From Terrimonas pollutisoli (GTDB lineage Bacteria; Bacteroidota; Bacteroidia; Chitinophagales; Chitinophagaceae): DNA of 64,000 nt. The DNA lies in assembly GCF_029360765.1 (NCBI RefSeq), contig NZ_JARKNA010000002.1, positions 369,334 to 433,333 on the forward strand, read 5' to 3'. This document shows, piece after piece, positions 28,407-37,086 of this stretch. Position 1 is the stretch's first letter, and the number at the start of each line of letters is the position of its first letter. Position numbers and translations under genes: made by a program. The notes beneath the pieces are model-generated. The model saw nothing but the letters and a program-made list of their open reading frames with translations, searched no databases and was not told where the DNA came from.

Positions 28407-29776
28407 AAAAGGTATTAATGATAGCAGGTTTGCTGCTTGCATGTATGGCAAATGCACAGGTAAAGCAGCTGAAGATTTCTGCCAATAAACGATTCTTTCA
28501 AACAGAAGATGGAAAACCTTTCTTCTGGATAGGTGATACGGGGTGGTTATTGTTTGTGAAATGTAACCGTGAAGATGCTGTGCATTATCTCGAAACAAGA
28601 AAACAGCAGGGTTTTAATGTGGTGCAGGTAATGGTGCTGCACGATATGAACAATACAAAAAATGTATATGGCGATTCTGCTTTGATCAATGAAGATGCAT
28701 CAACGCCCAAGGTAACGCCGGGAAATGATTATAAAAATGACGATGCATACGACTATTGGGATCATGTTGATTTTATCGTGGATGAGGCAGCGAAACGTGG
28801 TATCTATATAGCAATGGTGCCTGTTTGGGGCAGTAATGTAAAAGGCGGAAAAGTAAGTGTGCAACAGGGTGTAGCCTATGCAACATTTTTAGCCAACCGG
28901 TACAAAAACAAAAGCAATATCATCTGGCTCAATGGCGGCGATGTAAAAGGCACAGATGGCATGGAAGTATGGGAGATGATCGGTACTACATTGAAGAAAC
29001 ATGATACTAAGCATTTGGTAACCTATCATCCACGTGGACGTACTTCTTCCAGCGACTGGTTTCACAACGAAGCATGGCTCGACTTTAATATGTTTCAAAG
29101 CGGCCATAAAGATTATGCACAGGATACCATTAGTGCCGAAACCAACCATTATGGTGAAGACAACTGGAAATTCATCAATGTAGATTATGACCTGAAGCCA
29201 ACTAAACCAACATTGGACGGGGAACCTTCATATGAGAATATTCCGCATGGTTTGCACGATAGTTTACAACCACGCTGGCACGATGCTGATGTTCGCCGGT
29301 ATGCCTATTGGAGTGTGTTTGCAGGTGGTGCAGGGTTTACCTATGGCGAAAATGCAACCATGCAGTTCAACAGCATGGGTGATTGGACAGCGAACTATGG
29401 TGTAACAATGAACTGGAGGCAAGCAGTTCTTTCACCCGGTGCCACACAAATGATCTATTTGAAAAAACTTATGGTGAGCAAGCCGTATTTTGACCGGGTG
29501 CCGGCGCAGGATGCCGTAGTCGATAGCGGAGAACGGTACGATCGGGTAGCCGCAACAAGAGGAAACGGTTATGCTCTATTTTATGTGTACAACGGAAGAA
29601 ACTTTAAAGTGGATATAGCGAAGCTGAAGTTTGCGCCGACGAAAGCAAACTGGTATAGTCCCAAGACAGGAAAAGAACAGGTTGTTGCTGGATACAAAAA
29701 CAAAGCAATTGCGAGTTTTGATCCACCAGGTGAACAGCAAGACGGAAATGATTGGGTATTGATCCTTGAAAAATAA
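28403..29776 (+). CDS. GH140 family apiosidase (DUF4038)
   Basis: A 457-residue secreted enzyme with signal peptide MKKVLMIAGLLLACMANAQ. The DUF4038 barrel starts with FFQTEDGKPFFWIGDTGWLL and contains NIIWLNGGDVKG and PTLDGEPSYENIPHG, which carry the probable acid (D of GGD) and nucleophile (E of GEPSYE). A small collagen-binding-like beta domain closes the protein from about residue 365. The characterised GH140 enzyme from Bacteroides thetaiotaomicron removes apiose-linked side chains A and B from RG-II. Translationally coupled to the upstream gene by a 4-base ATGA overlap. Confidence 0.88.
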   Translation: MKKVLMIAGLLLACMANAQVKQLKISANKRFFQTEDGKPFFWIGDTGWLLFVKCNREDAVHYLETRKQQGFNVVQVMVLHDMNNTKNVYGDSALINEDASTPKVTPGNDYKNDDAYDYWDHVDFIVDEAAKRGIYIAMVPVWGSNVKGGKVSVQQGVAYATFLANRYKNKSNIIWLNGGDVKGTDGMEVWEMIGTTLKKHDTKHLVTYHPRGRTSSSDWFHNEAWLDFNMFQSGHKDYAQDTISAETNHYGEDNWKFINVDYDLKPTKPTLDGEPSYENIPHGLHDSLQPRWHDADVRRYAYWSVFAGGAGFTYGENATMQFNSMGDWTANYGVTMNWRQAVLSPGATQMIYLKKLMVSKPYFDRVPAQDAVVDSGERYDRVAATRGNGYALFYVYNGRNFKVDIAKLKFAPTKANWYSPKTGKEQVVAGYKNKAIASFDPPGEQQDGNDWVLILEK

Positions 29777-29781
29777 TAAGT

Positions 29782-30708
29782 ATGCGGTTGAAGGCACTCT
29801 TTATTCATTGTTCATTACTCATTTTGTTTGCTTCCTGTTCAAACAAAGCATACCTGTTTACTTCGTTTCGTGAACCGGCCGACCAGGGTTTACGGATGCT
29901 GTATAGTTATGATGGCTATCACTGGAAAGATTTGGATACGGTATTCTTGAAGCCGGCAGTTGGTAACCAGGAGGTGATGCGTGACCCGTCGATGGTACAA
30001 GGGCCGGATGGCACTTTTCATTTGGTATGGACAAGCAGCTGGCGAGGTGATTTGGGTTTTGGTTATGCTTCATCAAAAAATCTGTTGACCTGGAGCGAGC
30101 AACAGTTTATTCCTGTGATGAAGAACGAACCAACTGCCGTCAATACCTGGGCGCCGGAATTATTTTACGATGATGAAGCAAAGCAATACATCATCATTTG
30201 GGCAAGTTGTATTCCCGGCAGGTTTGAACGGGGTATGGAAGAAGACAGCAACAATCACCGCATGTACGTAACCACTACGGCTGATTTTAAAAGCTTCAGC
30301 GAGACAAAATTGTTTTTCGATCCGGAGTTCAGCATCATTGATGCGGTGATCGTAAAACGGAAGAAAGGTGATTATGTGCTGGTGCTGAAAGATAATACGA
30401 GACCTGAGCGGAATATAAAAGTAGCCTTTGGTACATCACCTCTCGGCCCATGGAAGAATATTTCTAAACCATTCTCCGATAAATTCACTGAAGGACCTTC
30501 GGTGGTAAAACTAAAAAATGAATGGTTGATTTATTTTGATTCGTACCAGAAGAAAATTTATGAAGCGGTTGCAACAAAAGACTTTGTCAATTTTGAAAAT
30601 GTGACCACGAATATAAAAGTTCCGGAAGGACATAAGCATGGTACAATTGTACCGATAAAAAGAAAATATTTAAAACCACTAAGACCCAAAGTCACGAAGG
30701 CTCACTAG
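29782..30708 (+). CDS. GH43-like five-bladed propeller glycosidase, lipoprotein
   Basis: A 308-residue lipoprotein (LLILFASCSNKAYL, lipid-accepting Cys about residue 19). The five-bladed propeller carries the GH43-type acidic triad: base in EVMRDPSMV, pKa modulator in FSIIDAVIV and acid in FTEGPSVV. It probably releases arabinofuranose, or another pentose, from pectin side chains. The last residues KPLRPKVTKAH are encoded by the left arm of a CTTTGTG-family hairpin (30673-30740) that also supplies the TAG stop, so the original C-terminus may have been altered by its insertion. It begins 5 bases after GH140. Confidence 0.78.
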   Translation: MRLKALFIHCSLLILFASCSNKAYLFTSFREPADQGLRMLYSYDGYHWKDLDTVFLKPAVGNQEVMRDPSMVQGPDGTFHLVWTSSWRGDLGFGYASSKNLLTWSEQQFIPVMKNEPTAVNTWAPELFYDDEAKQYIIIWASCIPGRFERGMEEDSNNHRMYVTTTADFKSFSETKLFFDPEFSIIDAVIVKRKKGDYVLVLKDNTRPERNIKVAFGTSPLGPWKNISKPFSDKFTEGPSVVKLKNEWLIYFDSYQKKIYEAVATKDFVNFENVTTNIKVPEGHKHGTIVPIKRKYLKPLRPKVTKAH

Positions 30709-30740
30709 GTCTTAGGGCATACTTTGTGCCTTCGTGGTTT
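30673..30740 (+). repeat. CTTTGTG-family hairpin, complete copy
   Basis: Left arm AAACCAC (30673-30679) pairs with GTGGTTT (30734-30740), and CACGAAGGC (30693-30701) pairs perfectly with GCCTTCGTG (30728-30736); CTAAGAC/GTCTTAG gives an alternative inner stem. It covers the end of the GH43-like gene and the gap before the next gene, where it could act as an mRNA end or stability structure. Confidence 0.85.
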
Positions 30741-30751
30741 AAAAAAGGGAA

Positions 30752-32563
30752 ATGAAGAAGTTATTTAGCATATTGCTTTTAGGAACGTTAAGTGCTACTG
30801 CTCAGGATACCGTTCGTTATACAGGCACTACTTTATCGAATGTAGATTATCATCACGGGCAGTTATCACCTGCAGTGGGCGTGCACAATATCCAAACCAT
30901 GCGGGCCAACCGTGCAGATACCGGCGCCACTTCATGGACGTATAACCATGCGCCGATGCTGGCTTACTGGAACAATACATTCTACCTGGAATATTTAAGC
31001 GATCCTGTTGGCGAGCATATTCCCCCTGGTCAAACATTATTGCAAAGTTCAAAGGATGGTTACAGCTGGTCGTATCCTGTTGTAATCTTTCCGCCCTATA
31101 AAATACCGGACGGTTTTGTAAAAGAAGGAAAGACCGATACTGCAAAGAATGCCTATGCAGTGATGCACCAGCGGATGGGTTTCTATACTGCAAAATCAAA
31201 ACGTCTTTTTGCAGTAGCGTTTTATGGCATCGTGTTAGGTCAGAAGGATGACCCGAATGATGGTAATGGTATTGGTCGTGTTATCCGGGAAATAAAAGCA
31301 GATGGAAGTTTTGGTCCGATTTATTTCCTTCGTTACAATCACGCATTCAACGAAAAGAATACTTCTCACCCGTTTTATAAATCATCAAAAGACAAGGGAT
31401 TTGTTGCTGCTTGCGAAGAAATTCTGAGCGCACCATTACTGATGATGCAAACAGTGGAGGAAGCCGATCGTCATGATCCGTTGATTCCCTTGCAAAAAGA
31501 TTTTAAAGCCTTCAACTATTATCATTTGCCAAATGGTAATGTGGTTGCGCTTTGGAAATATGCATTAACCAGCATCAGTAAGGATGAAGGAAGAACCTGG
31601 CAATACAACCCGCTCCGGGCGCCGGGCTTTGTAAATGCCAATGCCAAGATCTGGGGACAGAGAACCGGGGACGGTAAATATGCTACGGTATATAATCCTT
31701 CTGAATTTCGTTGGCCCTTGGCCGTTAGCGTAAGTGATGACGGATTGAATTATAAAAACCTCTTGCTGGTAAATGGTGAGATCACTTCCCTGCGTTATGG
31801 TGGCGCCTATAAGAGTTATGGTCCGCAATATGTACGTGGCATCCAGGAAATGGATGGCAAGCCTGCCGATGGAAACATGTGGGTAACCTACAGTATGAAC
31901 AAGGAAGACATGTGGGTGAGCCGTATTCCAGTGCCGGTAAAGGATAAGGTAAGTGCGCATGTGAATGATCTGTTCAATACAATGACTGATGGAAAAGAAT
32001 TGAACGAATGGAATATTTATAGCCCGCTTTGGTGCAGGGTGCAGATAGAGAAACAAGACAATCAAAAAGTATTGACACTGCGTGATAGTGATCCGTTTGA
32101 CTATGCAAAAGCTGAACGCATTTTTCCTGAATCAAAAAAGGTAACTGTTGAGTTTGTATTAACAGTACAACAAACTAACACCGGTAATTTAGAGATTGAA
32201 TTGCTCGATAAAAGGGGAACAGCTACACTTCGTTTGATACTTGATTCAACCCGAAGCATTTTAACCAAACAAGGTTATCGAAATAAGAGTCTGGGTAAAT
32301 ACAATACGGGTGAACAACTCAATATTAAAATTGAACTGAATACAGCAACTCGTTTCTATACGGTAACAGTGAATAATGGCAAGCCGTCATTGAATGTCTT
32401 TTTTCAACCGGTAGAGTCGGTAGAACGATTATCGTTCAGAACGGGTGAAGTGCGTCGTTTTCCAAATGCGGATACGCCAACCGACCAGGAGTATGATTTA
32501 CCGAATGCCAATGCAAGGGCGAAAGAAGCGGTTTATTTTATTCATAGTGTAAAAACACAATAG
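30752..32563 (+). CDS. Secreted beta-propeller protein, possible GH143-like
   Basis: A 603-residue secreted protein with signal peptide MKKLFSILLLGTLSATAQ. Residues 50-400 look like a sialidase-type propeller with Asp-box-like turns (SSKDGYSWSYP, SKDEGRTWQYNP, SDDGLNYKNL). Residues 410-600 form a concanavalin/LamG-like beta-sandwich. In B. thetaiotaomicron BT1020, a GH143 module that removes Dha and a GH142 module occur in one RG-II protein; here a propeller gene and a six-hairpin gene are adjacent, 6 bases apart, which is why I propose GH143-like. This is inference from order and context; sialidase-like exo-hydrolase is the safer general call. Confidence 0.5.
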   Translation: MKKLFSILLLGTLSATAQDTVRYTGTTLSNVDYHHGQLSPAVGVHNIQTMRANRADTGATSWTYNHAPMLAYWNNTFYLEYLSDPVGEHIPPGQTLLQSSKDGYSWSYPVVIFPPYKIPDGFVKEGKTDTAKNAYAVMHQRMGFYTAKSKRLFAVAFYGIVLGQKDDPNDGNGIGRVIREIKADGSFGPIYFLRYNHAFNEKNTSHPFYKSSKDKGFVAACEEILSAPLLMMQTVEEADRHDPLIPLQKDFKAFNYYHLPNGNVVALWKYALTSISKDEGRTWQYNPLRAPGFVNANAKIWGQRTGDGKYATVYNPSEFRWPLAVSVSDDGLNYKNLLLVNGEITSLRYGGAYKSYGPQYVRGIQEMDGKPADGNMWVTYSMNKEDMWVSRIPVPVKDKVSAHVNDLFNTMTDGKELNEWNIYSPLWCRVQIEKQDNQKVLTLRDSDPFDYAKAERIFPESKKVTVEFVLTVQQTNTGNLEIELLDKRGTATLRLILDSTRSILTKQGYRNKSLGKYNTGEQLNIKIELNTATRFYTVTVNNGKPSLNVFFQPVESVERLSFRTGEVRRFPNADTPTDQEYDLPNANARAKEAVYFIHSVKTQ

Positions 32564-32569
32564 TCTCTG

Positions 32570-34204
32570 ATGAGTAGAGTGAATATAATTAATGTCAGAA
32601 TGCAAGAATCTTGCCGACAGGAAGTAATTCCAGATTGTCAGGCTCTGAAGCCCCTCCTTCGGAGGGGTTTGGGGAGGCTCTTTGTGTTTCTCTGTGCCTT
32701 TGTGTCTCTGTGGTTCAATTCCCTGGCGCAATTAAAGCCGCTTGTCCTCAAACAGGACCAATTCAAACATTATGTTGATTATTTCAACAAAATGGAAGCA
32801 CCGAATATTGAACAAGCGATCCCCAATGCAAAGTCGTGGGAGTGGATGAAGAAAAATATTCCATTGTTTGAATGTCCGCAACAGAATTTTGAAGAAATCT
32901 TTTATTATCGCTGGTGGACTTTGCGCAAGCATATTAAGAAAACGGAGAAGGGGTTTGTATTTACTGAGTTTTTGATCCAACGCAGTTATGCAGATAAGTA
33001 CAATCTTATCTCCAGCGGCCTTGGTCATCATATTTACGAATCAAGATGGCTGCACGATAAAACATACATGGATAACAACCTGCATGTATGGTATCGGGGT
33101 AATGACGGAAAGGCATTAAAGAAATTACGCTTTTACAGTAGTTGGAATATTGATGCGATTTACAATCGTTATCTCGTAAACGGCGATCAACAGTTTTTGC
33201 TCAGTATGCTTCCCGATCTCAAAGCTGATTATGCAGCGTGGGAACAGGAAAAGCAAGCATCAAACGGTTTGTTCTGGCAGTTTGACGTGCGTGATGCGAT
33301 GGAAGAAACTATCAGCGGCGGGCGCAATGAAAAGAATCCACGCCCATCGATCAATGGTTATATGTTCGGTAATGCAAAAGCATTGGCTGCAATAACACAG
33401 TTGAGTAAAGATGAAATTTCGGCTCAGCTATACAATCGTAAAGCCGAATCTATCAAACAACTCACACAGCAAATGCTTTGGCATCCGCAGCATTTGTTTT
33501 TTGAAGTGAAGAAAGAAAAAGGTGATACGCTGTCGAATGTAAAAGAAGAGATCGGATTTATTCCCTGGTATTTCAATATGCCTGATAGTGTTTACAGTGT
33601 GGCCTGGAAAAGTTTGATGGATACAAAAACATTCTGTGCTCCATTTGGTATTACTACTGCCGACAGAAGTCACCCTTCATTTCGTACACATGGATGCTGC
33701 AAATGCGAATGGGATGGAGCTGTATGGCCTTTTGCCACTGCACAAACATTAACCGGCATGGCCAACCTGTTGAATAATTATCAGCAGAATTATGTGACGG
33801 ATAGCAATTACTTCAGCTTGCTGAATACGTATGTGGAGTCGCAATACTATCGTGGCCGGCCTTATATCGGGGAATACCTTGATGAGAAGACCGGTTACTG
33901 GTTAAAGGGTGATGAAGAACGCAGCCGCTACTACAACCATTCGACGTTCAACGATCTTATCATTAGTGGGTTGATTGGCTTGCGCCCTAGAGCAGATGGC
34001 ATCGTGGAAGTACATCCTTTGTTGCCGGATAACAAGTGGAGCTGGTTCTGTTTGGATAACGTGTTGTATCATGGCAAAATCGTTACCATCATCTGGGATA
34101 AAGAAGGAACGAAGTATAAAAAAGGAAAAGGATTAAGTGTGTGGGTGAATGGAATGAAAGTGGCGTCTTCGCCATCATTAAAAAAAGTAACAGGAAAATT
34201 ATGA
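32570..34204 (+). CDS. Six-hairpin (MGH1-like) glycosidase, probable GH142-like
   Basis: A 544-residue secreted (alpha/alpha)6 enzyme. Recognisable stretches: EIFYYRWWTLRKHIKK, FWQFDVRDAMEETISGG, CKCEWDGAVWPFATAQTLTG and YYNHSTFNDLIISGLIGLRP, typical of mannosylglycerate-hydrolase-like barrels that include GH142 beta-L-arabinofuranosidases. The start is the ATG at 32570 or 32600. Residues 27-54 (KPLLRRGLGRL, FVFLCAFVSLWFNSLAQ) form the signal peptide and are encoded by two palindromic repeats. The stop overlaps the next start (ATGA). GH142 is moderately supported; six-hairpin glycosidase is well supported. Confidence 0.65.
   Translation: MSRVNIINVRMQESCRQEVIPDCQALKPLLRRGLGRLFVFLCAFVSLWFNSLAQLKPLVLKQDQFKHYVDYFNKMEAPNIEQAIPNAKSWEWMKKNIPLFECPQQNFEEIFYYRWWTLRKHIKKTEKGFVFTEFLIQRSYADKYNLISSGLGHHIYESRWLHDKTYMDNNLHVWYRGNDGKALKKLRFYSSWNIDAIYNRYLVNGDQQFLLSMLPDLKADYAAWEQEKQASNGLFWQFDVRDAMEETISGGRNEKNPRPSINGYMFGNAKALAAITQLSKDEISAQLYNRKAESIKQLTQQMLWHPQHLFFEVKKEKGDTLSNVKEEIGFIPWYFNMPDSVYSVAWKSLMDTKTFCAPFGITTADRSHPSFRTHGCCKCEWDGAVWPFATAQTLTGMANLLNNYQQNYVTDSNYFSLLNTYVESQYYRGRPYIGEYLDEKTGYWLKGDEERSRYYNHSTFNDLIISGLIGLRPRADGIVEVHPLLPDNKWSWFCLDNVLYHGKIVTIIWDKEGTKYKKGKGLSVWVNGMKVASSPSLKKVTGKL
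32651..32719 (+). repeat. Composite repeat at the GH142-like 5' end
   Basis: CCCCTCC (32651-32657) and GGAGGGG (32661-32667) form a perfect 7-base stem around TTC, followed by a TTTGGGGAGG tail and, from 32678, a CTTTGTG-family arm. Same order and near-same spacing as the composite at 8848-8902. In frame it encodes KPLLRRGLGR then LFVFLCAFVSLWF. Confidence 0.85.
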
Positions 34205-37086
34205 TTGTTTTTTTCACTGCAAAGACACAAAAACAGAAAGTATCACAAAGAAAAATCTTTGTGCATCTCTGTGCCCTTTGTGCCTTTGTGGTTCGATATT
34301 CAAAGATAAGCGCAGCAAAAGTTCAAATCCTTTTTATACTGCTTGCTCCAATTCTTTGCTATTCGCAACAGACAGAAAAAGTCTATCTCTCCGGAACTGG
34401 TAGCGATCAAACCGTGCAATGGGATTTCTTTTGCACCGGCGGCATGAACGCCAGCAAGTGGACAAAGATCGCCGTGCCGTCCTGCTGGGAGTTGCAGGGC
34501 TTTGGTAAGTACGATTATGGTTTTGCAAAGGACAGCGTACGCGGAAAAGAAAAGGGATTCTACAAACATCATTTCAATGTGCCTGCCAACTGGAAAGGGA
34601 AAGTCATCAATATTATGTTTGAAGGTGTGATGACCGACGCAGAAGTAAAAATAAATGGCAAGGCAGCAGGAGCGAAGCACCAAGGCGCCTTCTATGCCTT
34701 CAAATATGATATTTCAAAACTGCTGAACTACGGAAAAGAAAACCTGCTGGAAGTAACGGTAGCCAAACATTCTTCGAACCAATCGGTGAGCGAAGCAGAA
34801 CGTAAAGCGGACTTCTGGATCTTCGGCGGTATCTTTCGGCCGGTGTGGCTGGAAGTGCTGCCACAAAAACACATTCAGTACGTTGCAATTGATGCGAAGG
34901 CAGATGGTAGCTTATCTGCAAAATTGCAGACAAAGGGTGATGGTTATATAACTGCTGTAACTGTTGAATTGCTTGATCAGAACAATAAGTTAATAAAGAA
35001 AAGTGAGGTAAAGGTTAGTGAGTTTAGCAATCAATACGGAATTAAAACTGATTGCAAGGACGCTCATCAATGGTCGCCTGAATTTCCGAATTTATATACT
35101 GCTGTGTTCAGAATTTATAGTAAGGATAAGCTGTTGCATGAAGTCTCAAGAAAATTTGGCTTCCGCACAGTGGAACTAAAAAAGCGAGATGGTATTTATG
35201 TCAACAGTGTGAAAGTAAAAATGAAAGGTGTGAATCGTCATGCATTTCGCCCTGAGACAGGAAGAACTACAAGCAAAAAGATCAGTATAGAAGATGTGTT
35301 GTTGATAAAGGAAATGAACATGAATGCAGTGCGGATGAGTCATTATCCACCCGATGATCATTTTCTCGATGTATGTGATTCACTGGGTTTGTTTGTGATG
35401 GATGAACTGGCGGGCTGGCATGGCAACTACGATGAAACAACAGGAAAGAAGCTACTCAAAGAAATGATCGAACATGATGTGAATCATCCTTCCATCATCT
35501 TCTGGGCAAATGGTAATGAAGGTGGTCACAATTTTGATCTCGATAAATATTTTTCTGAATTTGATATTCAACAGCGACCTGTCGTGCATCCCTGGCAGTT
35601 GTTTGGCGGTTTCGATACACAGCATTACCGTGAATACAATTACGGTATCGGCAATTACGAAAACGGCAAAGAGATTGTCATGCCAACGGAGTTTTTGCAC
35701 GGGCAATTTGACGGTGGTCATGGAGCAGGACTGGAAGACTATTGGGAAAAAATGTGGTACAATCCATTAAGTGCGGGTGGTTTCCTGTGGGACTTTGCAG
35801 ATAATGCAGTGGTACGGAAAGATAAAAACGATTCACTCGATACCGATAAGCATCGTGCAGCCGATGGTATCGTAGGCCCTCATCACGAAAAAGAAGCAAG
35901 TTTTTATACCATTAAAGAAGTGTGGAGCCCGGTGTATTTTGAACACCGGGAAATCACCGATGCATTTGATGGTAATCTTAATATTGAGAACCGTTATCAT
36001 TTCACCAATATCAACGAATGCAGTTTTAGTTGGAAACTGAAATATTTCGAAATCAGCACATCGAAGGAAGTAACTGGAACATCAACTGCTCCAGATATTC
36101 AGCCCGGTGCAAAAGGAATCTTGCAATTACAGTTGCCTTCTGATTGGAAGGATTATGATGTGTTGTATGTAACGGTAAAGGATCGCTATCAACGGGAGTT
36201 GTTTACCTGGAGTTTTCCCATCAGCAGTCCAGAACTGGTTGGTGCAAGAATGATTGCGAAAGAAGGAAATAATGTCATCAATTCTACAGAGGCAGATTCG
36301 TTTCTGACTGTAACCGTAAAAGATGTAACGGTCGTGCTGGATAAGAACAATGGCTTACTGGTTTCGGTGAAGAATGGAAAAGGCGGGTTGCCGTTCAACA
36401 ATGGTCCGGTATTGCAGGAGGGAGTGAACAATTTCAAATCATTCAAACAATACAAAGAAGGAAGCAACCTTGTACTTGAATCTTCTTTCGACCAGAAAGA
36501 AGGTTACAACACGTTGAAGTGGATCGTTTATCCATCGGGTTGGATCAAGCTGGAAGTAAAGTATTTTCCTTCGGCTTACTTCACCACCTTCGCCGGTGTT
36601 AACTTCTCCTTCCCTGAAAAAGAAATTCAATCGGTAACGTATATGGGCGATGGTCCTTACCGTGTTTGGAAAAACCGTTTGAAAGGAAACCAGTTTGGTG
36701 TATGGAGTAAAACCTACAACAATACGGAAACAGGTGAAGCGCCGTGGGTATATCCGGAGTTCAAAGGTTATCATTCCAATTTTTACAATGGTACTTTTTA
36801 TACAGCGAATAATCAGTTTACCGTAGCAACTGAAACAGAAGATTTATTCCTCCGATTATTTACACCTGCATGGAAAACCGATCAATGGCATAATTACGAA
36901 CCGCTGTTTCCTTCGGGAGATATTTCTTTTATGCAGGGCATCAGCAGCATCGGCAGTAAAACGCAACGAAACGAAACAACGGGTCCTATGGGCAGTAAGA
37001 ATATTTTTTACGACTACGAAAAAGATCCATCAAGGGCTTTGCAACTGAATTTATATTTCAACTTTTCAGCCGATCAACAAGAATGA
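34201..37086 (+). CDS. GH2 family beta-galactosidase-type glycosidase (LacZ-like)
   Basis: A secreted 961-residue GH2 enzyme. Sugar-binding domain at residues 65-220 (AVPSCWELQGFGKYDYGF, EGVMTDAEVKINGKAAGA), Ig-like domain at 220-330, TIM barrel at 335-620 with general acid in FWANGNEGG and nucleophile in MPTEFLHGQFDGGHG, then Ig-like and beta-galactosidase small-chain-like C-terminal domains. The ATG at 34201 overlaps the upstream stop (ATGA). Residues 5-33 are encoded by both arms of a CTTTGTG-family hairpin. A normal signal-like segment, VQILFILLAPILCYSQ, comes only after it, so the protein has a repeat-derived N-terminal extension with two hydrophobic stretches. Substrate could be a galactoside, glucuronide or L-arabinopyranoside. 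Confidence 0.85.
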   Translation: MIVFFTAKTQKQKVSQRKIFVHLCALCAFVVRYSKISAAKVQILFILLAPILCYSQQTEKVYLSGTGSDQTVQWDFFCTGGMNASKWTKIAVPSCWELQGFGKYDYGFAKDSVRGKEKGFYKHHFNVPANWKGKVINIMFEGVMTDAEVKINGKAAGAKHQGAFYAFKYDISKLLNYGKENLLEVTVAKHSSNQSVSEAERKADFWIFGGIFRPVWLEVLPQKHIQYVAIDAKADGSLSAKLQTKGDGYITAVTVELLDQNNKLIKKSEVKVSEFSNQYGIKTDCKDAHQWSPEFPNLYTAVFRIYSKDKLLHEVSRKFGFRTVELKKRDGIYVNSVKVKMKGVNRHAFRPETGRTTSKKISIEDVLLIKEMNMNAVRMSHYPPDDHFLDVCDSLGLFVMDELAGWHGNYDETTGKKLLKEMIEHDVNHPSIIFWANGNEGGHNFDLDKYFSEFDIQQRPVVHPWQLFGGFDTQHYREYNYGIGNYENGKEIVMPTEFLHGQFDGGHGAGLEDYWEKMWYNPLSAGGFLWDFADNAVVRKDKNDSLDTDKHRAADGIVGPHHEKEASFYTIKEVWSPVYFEHREITDAFDGNLNIENRYHFTNINECSFSWKLKYFEISTSKEVTGTSTAPDIQPGAKGILQLQLPSDWKDYDVLYVTVKDRYQRELFTWSFPISSPELVGARMIAKEGNNVINSTEADSFLTVTVKDVTVVLDKNNGLLVSVKNGKGGLPFNNGPVLQEGVNNFKSFKQYKEGSNLVLESSFDQKEGYNTLKWIVYPSGWIKLEVKYFPSAYFTTFAGVNFSFPEKEIQSVTYMGDGPYRVWKNRLKGNQFGVWSKTYNNTETGEAPWVYPEFKGYHSNFYNGTFYTANNQFTVATETEDLFLRLFTPAWKTDQWHNYEPLFPSGDISFMQGISSIGSKTQRNETTGPMGSKNIFYDYEKDPSRALQLNLYFNFSADQQE
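34217..34296 (+). repeat. CTTTGTG-family hairpin at the GH2 5' end
   Basis: A-rich left arm (34217-34250) and T-rich right arm (34257-34296). The apical stem CACAAAG (34244-34250) / CTTTGTG (34257-34263) is perfect around AAAAAT. In the GH2 frame the left arm encodes AKTQKQKVSQRK and the right arm IFVHLCALCAFVV. Confidence 0.85.
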
